Assembly: GCF_002335525.1 (NCBI RefSeq)
Contig: NZ_BDUF01000043.1
Location: forward strand, 32,903 to 71,023
Direction of reading: 5' to 3'
Length of the DNA stretch: 38,121 nucleotides
From: Effusibacillus lacus
GTDB taxonomy: Bacteria > Bacillota > Bacilli > Tumebacillales > Effusibacillaceae
A program made the position numbers and the translations under genes. Below, piece by piece: positions 33,783 through 38,121 of the stretch (positions within the stretch are counted from its first letter, which is position 1; every line of letters begins with the position of its first letter). The notes beneath the pieces were generated by a model. It was not told the origin of the DNA. It saw only the letters and a program-made list of their open reading frames with translations, and searched no databases.

Positions 33783-35396
33783 GTGAAGATGAGGATTTTT
33801 GTCCGGCAGATCGGTTTTGATTACCAGGCGGAAGTGGAGCGGATGACTTGCCTCTTTTTTGAGGAAGACATCGTCACGTTTGAGGATACAGGCAGTCCGG
33901 ATCTGGAGGCAAGGGTGCAGCTGCATGAGGACAACAGAACGATTCAGGCAAGAGCCGAACTTCTGGAAAAAGGGGAGTTGCGCTCATCCGCCACCTATGA
34001 ACAACCATTGCCGCTTGGAACGGATCATGCCACCCGCCGCAAACGGAGCAAGCAAACGGTGCTTCACGCCCTGCATGATTGTCTTGCCGATTTTACCGGC
34101 TCGGGTCAACCGTGGGGGATTCTTACCGGAGTCAGGCCCTTGAAACTTGTGCATGGCATGTTGGAGCAGGGGAAGACCCGGGCAGAAATACAGGACAATC
34201 TGGCAAAAGACTATCGGATTGCACCCGACCGGATTGAACTGCTGCTTGATATATCGGACGCACAATTGCAAACCGTACCCGATCTCTATCAGATTTCGAA
34301 TCAGGCAAGCATCTATGTGGGAATTCCTTTTTGCCCGACCCATTGCGCTTACTGTACGTTTCCGGCCTACTCGATGGAGGAGAAGTACACCTATGCTTTT
34401 GATTTTCTCAAAGCGCTGGAGAAAGAGTTTATGGCGGTCGGCCGCTTCCTGCGGGAATATCAAATCCCTGTTACTAGTGTTTATTTGGGCGGAGGAACTC
34501 CCACCAGCCTGAACGCTCCGGAACTGGAGTTCCTGATGGAGGTAATCTATAGGGAAATTCCCGGAGGCGAAGCTTGGGCAAAGCGGTCTTCAGAGTCCCT
34601 TGCCCAGGCAATCGTAGGGCGTGATGCCGGGCAGCAGGCTCATGGCGGGATCTGGCGTGAGTTCACCGTGGAAGCGGGGCGCCCGGATACAATTACACCG
34701 GAGCGAGTGGAAGTCATGCGTCGCTATCACGTGAATCGCATCTCGGTGAATCCCCAGACATTCAAAGCACAGACCTTGAAAACCATCGGCCGGGGACATA
34801 CACCCGACATTGTAGACCGACGCTATCATCTGGTGAAAGAAGCCGGATTCGAGAATATCAACATGGACATGATCCTGGGCTTGCCGGGAGAAGAGCTTAA
34901 CGATGTCCGGTTTACACGGGAACGAATTGAAGCCCTGATGCCCGATTCGGTAACCGTTCATACCATGTCTTTCAAGCGAACGGCAGTCGTCAACAGGGAA
35001 AAGCAGCGGTTTGAGATTCCCCACACACAGCTTGTCCGCATGATGATGCGGGAAACGGACGAGTGGGCCCGGACGCTGGGGTATCGTCCCTATTACGTTT
35101 ACCGGCAAAAGGATATTCTCGGCAATCTGGAGAACATCGGGTACGCAAAACCGGGCAAAGAAAGCGTGTATAATATCTGCATCATGGAAGAACGGCAGTG
35201 CATCATCGGCCTTGGCGGCGGTGCCTCGACCAAATTGATCGGTCCCGGCGGGAAGAGTTACGGCCGGCACGGCAATCCGCGGGAGCCAAAGGCCTACATC
35301 GATTCGATTGACTCGGTAATCGAAAAGAAGATGTACTTGTTGAAAAACCTCTATGAATCGGTACTTCAAGCAAATGCACTCAGCGGGCTGTCTTAA
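33783..35396 (+). CDS. hemZ: Oxygen-independent coproporphyrinogen III oxidase-like protein HemZ
   Basis: 537-aa radical SAM protein related to HemN/HemZ, proposed for anaerobic conversion of coproporphyrinogen III in heme synthesis. The [4Fe-4S]/SAM motif is GIPFCPTHCAYCTFPAYS (CxxxCxxC), followed by VYLGGGTPTSL, EAGRPDTI, RISVNPQTFKAQTLKTIGRGHT and NMDMILGLPGE. The N-terminal 170 residues are the HemZ-specific extension. GTG 33783 lies 5 nt after AGGGGGG; ATG 33789 has an 11-nt gap and is equally possible. Classic HemN function is not proven for HemZ. A hairpin overlaps the stop codon. Confidence 0.92.
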   Translation: MKMRIFVRQIGFDYQAEVERMTCLFFEEDIVTFEDTGSPDLEARVQLHEDNRTIQARAELLEKGELRSSATYEQPLPLGTDHATRRKRSKQTVLHALHDCLADFTGSGQPWGILTGVRPLKLVHGMLEQGKTRAEIQDNLAKDYRIAPDRIELLLDISDAQLQTVPDLYQISNQASIYVGIPFCPTHCAYCTFPAYSMEEKYTYAFDFLKALEKEFMAVGRFLREYQIPVTSVYLGGGTPTSLNAPELEFLMEVIYREIPGGEAWAKRSSESLAQAIVGRDAGQQAHGGIWREFTVEAGRPDTITPERVEVMRRYHVNRISVNPQTFKAQTLKTIGRGHTPDIVDRRYHLVKEAGFENINMDMILGLPGEELNDVRFTRERIEALMPDSVTVHTMSFKRTAVVNREKQRFEIPHTQLVRMMMRETDEWARTLGYRPYYVYRQKDILGNLENIGYAKPGKESVYNICIMEERQCIIGLGGGASTKLIGPGGKSYGRHGNPREPKAYIDSIDSVIEKKMYLLKNLYESVLQANALSGLS

Positions 35397-35416
35397 AAGT
35401 CATTGGACAGCCCGCT
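35382..35416 (+). terminator. hemZ terminator hairpin
   Basis: AGCGGGCTGTC (35382-35392) and GACAGCCCGCT (35406-35416) are perfectly complementary with a 13-nt loop that contains the hemZ stop codon. No T run follows. Confidence 0.75.
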
Positions 35417-35431
35417 TAGGGTACGCTTTCG

Positions 35432-35593
35432 AAATTGCGGTGTTTTTCACCACTATTTTGCCTATTTTTTCTTCCAACCAGTGAAAATCAAATAACGTTG
35501 GAAATCACTGCAATTTTTCAATATGGTTGTCATTGCTATTTCCACCTTTTTTGCCACGGGTTGTGAAATAACGGATTATGGAACCGTAATTTC
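35432..35593. repeat. Intergenic palindromes similar in design to those near 14.2 kb
   Basis: AAATTGCGGTG-TTTTT-CACCACTATTT (35432-35458) copies the layout of the 14.2-kb palindromes: 11-nt arms with AAATAG/CTATTT ends and a T5 loop. Further on, CAGTGA and TCACTG pair across 35480-35510, and GAAATAACGG (35565-35574) pairs with CCGTAATTTC (35584-35593). No coding capacity is apparent. Confidence 0.55.
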
Positions 35594-35620
35594 TCGATCA
35601 GATGGCTAGATTTTTGATAT

Positions 35621-35718
35621 AGCGGATTCGCAGGTAGTTATTGAGTACATCCAATACCCTTCTTTGCGATTAAGGGATGGAATAAGAGTCTCAAAATCCG
35701 CTTTTTCAACAATAACTA
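35621..35718. other. Interleaved inverted repeats (pseudoknot-like arrangement)
   Basis: AGCGGATT (35621-35628) pairs with AATCCGCT (35695-35702), and TAGTTATTG (35635-35643) pairs with CAATAACTA (35710-35718). The order a-b-a'-b' is that of a pseudoknot, not nested hairpins. TTGAG (35642) and CTCAA (35690) could stack under the first helix. Unexplained by any gene. Confidence 0.45.
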
Positions 35719-35837
35719 TCCCAAATTTCAAAATAAGCACCTGTCAATCCGTAATTTTTCAAGGACGAGTCCTTTTCACAGACGAGTCAATCACAGCACG
35801 CAAACCCCAGCTTTTCTCACACCCAATTTATCCCACA

Positions 35838-35992
35838 GCGAACCGACACTTCAAAAAACGGGCAAACCAGGCACGGAACGGGGACAAATGGGCAACCGAT
35901 GTCGCATTAGCCTCGGAACGGTGTCCAATTGGGCAACAGATTCAAACGAGGGTCGAACTACACCCGGAACGGGGTTCAAAGCGGTAACCAAT
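35838..35992. repeat. Degenerate direct repeats in the hemZ-acyl-CoA synthetase interval
   Basis: CGGAACGGGGACAAATGGGC (from 35874), CGGAACGGTGTCCAATTGGG (from 35914) and CGGAACGGGGTTCAAAGCGG (from 35965) are imperfect copies, each continuing into AAC. A poorer copy starts near 35838. Spacing is 40 and 51 bp. No protein-coding signal is seen in 35417-36068. Confidence 0.5.
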
Positions 35993-36068
35993 GCCAAATA
36001 AGGGTTACGTCTTCGGAGATTTTTCATGCTGTTTAGTCAGATTATTTGGAAAAAAAGAACTACCCGCA

Positions 36069-36119
36069 TTGACAAAAGTGAATTAGAATAGAAATAGAAT
36101 GTACATACCGCTGGGTATG
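36069..36119 (+). promoter_or_regulatory. Promoter region and CATACC-GCTG-GGTATG operator before the acyl-CoA synthetase
   Basis: TTGACA (36069-36074) is clear; candidate -10 elements TAGAAA (36089) and TAGAAT (36095) give 14- or 20-bp spacing, so the promoter is non-ideal. The perfect 6-4-6 palindrome CATACC (36104-36109) / GGTATG (36114-36119) lies at the expected transcript start, the usual place for a TetR-type fatty-acid regulator. The regulator identity is a guess. Confidence 0.55.
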
Positions 36120-36159
36120 GTACCTACCAAACGGTTGAAAGAATGGAAGGGGGAATTGT

Positions 36160-37833
36160 ATGAACAATCGGCATTTTGCATTCTGGCCCAAGCGGATACC
36201 CAAGTCCCTTGTTGTGCCCAAGACGACACTCTGCGACAACCTGGAGGTAACCGTCCGAAGGTATCCCGAGAAGCAGGCGATTATCTACTATGGCACGGAA
36301 ATCTCCTACAAGAGACTTGCCGAGGAAGTCAACCTGCTGGCCGGCTTTCTCCAGAATCGCCTGGGGGTTGCAAAGGGTGATCGTGTTCTATTGTTTATGC
36401 AGAATTCTCCGCAGTTCATGATTTCCTTCTATGCAATCCTGCGTGCCAATGCCATTGTTGTCCCCATCAACCCCATGAACATAACGGAAGAGTTGGCTTT
36501 TTACATCGAAGACAGCGGGGCGAAAGTCGCCCTTGTTGGCCAGGAATTGTATGATCGAATCGCTCCTTTGAAACAGTCCACCATTCTGCAAGACGTGATT
36601 GTAGCGGCCTATTCCGATTACGCGCCAACAGAGCCCCCATTTGCTCTGCCTGAGGAAGTTGCGGCTCCCCGTATGACAATTGAGGATCCTTTCGTAACAC
36701 TCTGGACGGAAGCGCTTTCTTGCAATCTGCTGCCAGGCCCGGTGACAGCAACGTACAATGACATTGCGGTTCTGCCTTATACTTCGGGTACCACAGGGAG
36801 ACCCAAAGGTTGCATCCATACGCATGAAACCTGTCAGGCCAATATTGTGGGCGGATGCGTATGGTCGAGCATTACGCCTAACGCAGTGGTTCTTACCGCA
36901 TTGCCGCTTTTTCACGTGACAGGACTTCAACACAGCATGAACGCCCCTATTCAGATTGGGGCAACCATGGTGGTTCTGACTCGATGGAACCGGGATACAG
37001 CGGCTCAGGTGGTGGAGCGTTACGAGTGCACTCATTGGACCAATATCAGCACGATGGTGGTTGATTTTCTGTCCAATCCGAATTTGTCAAACTACAACCT
37101 TGCGTCCCTATCGTCCATCGGCGGGGGAGGAGCCCCCTTGCCGGAAGCGGTGGGGGAGAAGCTTTTTCAACTGACCGGCGTCCGGTATGCAGAAGGATAC
37201 GGGTTAAGTGAGACCATGGCGCAAACCCACGTGAACCCTCCGGACCGCCCAAAGCTGCAGTGCATGGGGATTCCGGCGTTCAATGTTGACGCCCGGATCA
37301 TCAATCCTGAGACACTGAGAGAATTGGGACCGGGTGAGGAAGGGGAAGTGATCGTCAATGGTCCCCAAGTGTTCAGAGGATATTGGAACCGACCTGAGGA
37401 GACGGAGAAATCGTTTATCCAGATTGACGGCAAACGGTTCTTTCGGACAGGAGATATTGCCAAATATGATGAAGAAGGCTATTTCTTCATGGTGGACCGG
37501 GTCAAGAGAATGATCAATGCCTCGGGATATAAAGTGTGGCCGGCGGAAGTCGAGGCCATTTTGTATAAGCATCCTGCCGTTCAACAGGCTTGCGTGATTG
37601 GAGTCCCTGATGCGAGAAGAGGTGAGACCGTTAAGGCATTTGTAGTGCTCCACGAGAAAGACCGGGGCACGGTGTCGGAACAAGACATTATCGAATGGTC
37701 GAAAAATCAGATGGCTGCTTACAAGTATCCGCGTATTGTACAGTTTATGGACCGGCTGCCCATGTCAGGCAGCGGCAAAATCCTCTGGCGCAAGCTCCAG
37801 GAGATGGAGCAGGAAACCTACACTGCAGGTTGA
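36160..37833 (+). CDS. Long-chain acyl-CoA synthetase (AMP-binding)
   Basis: 557-aa adenylate-forming enzyme that activates a carboxylic acid to its CoA thioester. P-loop LPYTSGTTGRPKGCIHTH, A5 motif EGYGLSETM, A7 FFRTGDIAKYDEEGYFFMVDR, A8 KRMINASGYKVWPAEVE, and the C-terminal catalytic lysine in SGSGKILWRKL are all present, so it should be active. The substrate (long-chain fatty acid or aryl acid) is not decided by sequence alone. ATG 36160 follows AAGGGGG. It stands as a separate unit behind its own palindromic operator. Confidence 0.92.
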   Translation: MNNRHFAFWPKRIPKSLVVPKTTLCDNLEVTVRRYPEKQAIIYYGTEISYKRLAEEVNLLAGFLQNRLGVAKGDRVLLFMQNSPQFMISFYAILRANAIVVPINPMNITEELAFYIEDSGAKVALVGQELYDRIAPLKQSTILQDVIVAAYSDYAPTEPPFALPEEVAAPRMTIEDPFVTLWTEALSCNLLPGPVTATYNDIAVLPYTSGTTGRPKGCIHTHETCQANIVGGCVWSSITPNAVVLTALPLFHVTGLQHSMNAPIQIGATMVVLTRWNRDTAAQVVERYECTHWTNISTMVVDFLSNPNLSNYNLASLSSIGGGGAPLPEAVGEKLFQLTGVRYAEGYGLSETMAQTHVNPPDRPKLQCMGIPAFNVDARIINPETLRELGPGEEGEVIVNGPQVFRGYWNRPEETEKSFIQIDGKRFFRTGDIAKYDEEGYFFMVDRVKRMINASGYKVWPAEVEAILYKHPAVQQACVIGVPDARRGETVKAFVVLHEKDRGTVSEQDIIEWSKNQMAAYKYPRIVQFMDRLPMSGSGKILWRKLQEMEQETYTAG

Positions 37834-37980
37834 GATTCTGCAAACCGATTACCAACAATGGGAGGAGAAGTCTGAAATCCTTATCAAACGCACGTAACAA
37901 TGAAAATGAGCATGCCAAATAAGCCGTGCAACTAGACGACCAAATGTAAAAAAATGTATTACATGCAGCTTTGAAGGAAA

Positions 37981-38121
37981 TCAGGTTGCAACCGCCATAA
38001 TTCGGTAACCCTGAGCTTGTGCCAATAAAATCGCTTGTTCTACCGTGATTTCACGGTGTACTGGACGAACATCGGATTTTTTATACAAATCAGGGTTATA
38101 GGGTTCTTTGTTCTTCAAGAT
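37981..38121 (-). CDS. C-terminal fragment of a probable transposase, cut by the window edge
   Basis: An open frame on the minus strand enters from the window end and stops at 37981, giving 46 residues: ILKNKEPYNPDLYKKSDVRP, then VHREITVEQAILLAQAQGYR and IMAVAT. The basic, Pro-Tyr-rich start followed by a helix resembles the tail of some insertion-sequence transposases, but I cannot name the family. The rest of the gene lies beyond 38121. The stretch 37834-37980 shows no other gene. Confidence 0.4.
   Translation of the reverse strand: MLKNKEPYNPDLYKKSDVRPVHREITVEQAILLAQAQGYRIMAVAT

Overview
The window looks like a chromosomal segment of an aerobic or facultative, spore-former-type Firmicute (Bacillales). 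Evidence is the AGGAGG-type ribosome binding sites, GTG/TTG starts, a Zur closely resembling the Bacillus protein, HemZ, a DUF1540 protein and lipoprotein-anchored binding proteins. The moderate G+C content would suit an Alicyclobacillaceae-like lineage (Effusibacillus/Tumebacillus type), but that is a guess. Almost every gene concerns acquiring or using a trace element: Mo, Se, Zn, Mn, Fe or heme.

Region 1 (1-12.6 kb): the 3' part of nfo and a tatA gene, then a respiratory formate dehydrogenase locus. It holds fdhD, a Tat-exported selenocysteine catalytic subunit (in-frame UGA at 3468 with a clear SECIS hairpin), a four-cluster ferredoxin subunit, an NrfD/PsrC-type quinone-reactive membrane subunit and fdhE. 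The molybdenum-cofactor genes mobA, moeA and a second MoeA fused to a periplasmic-binding-protein-like domain follow, each overlapping the next.

Region 2 (12.6-17.3 kb): a multi-pass permease and hemL on the minus strand. They are separated by a 640-bp gene-free stretch with four spaced palindromes. Two uncharacterised plus-strand genes follow.

Region 3 (17.3-25.2 kb): a zinc block (NicO-family permease, zur, znuA-znuC-znuB) with four Zur-box-like sites, then a four-gene manganese-type ABC importer.

Region 4 (25.3-27.9 kb): selA and selD. The selD gene itself contains an in-frame UGA, so selenophosphate synthetase is also a selenoprotein. The selB and selC genes are not in the window.

Region 5 (27.9-33.7 kb): an iron-siderophore uptake system (FhuF-like reductase, ATPase and two FecCD permeases on the minus strand; a lipoprotein binding protein divergent on the plus strand) with three Fur-box-like sites between. 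Three small genes follow: a 41-aa membrane protein behind its own Fur-box promoter, a DUF1540 protein and a 58-aa protein.

Region 6 (33.8-38.1 kb): hemZ, a 760-bp gene-free region with palindromes and degenerate repeats, an acyl-CoA synthetase, and the edge of a probable transposase gene.

Functionally, selA/selD supply selenium and mobA/moeA/fdhD/fdhE supply and install the cofactor for one enzyme, the selenoprotein formate dehydrogenase. Most of the remainder is metal homeostasis with readable Zur and Fur control.
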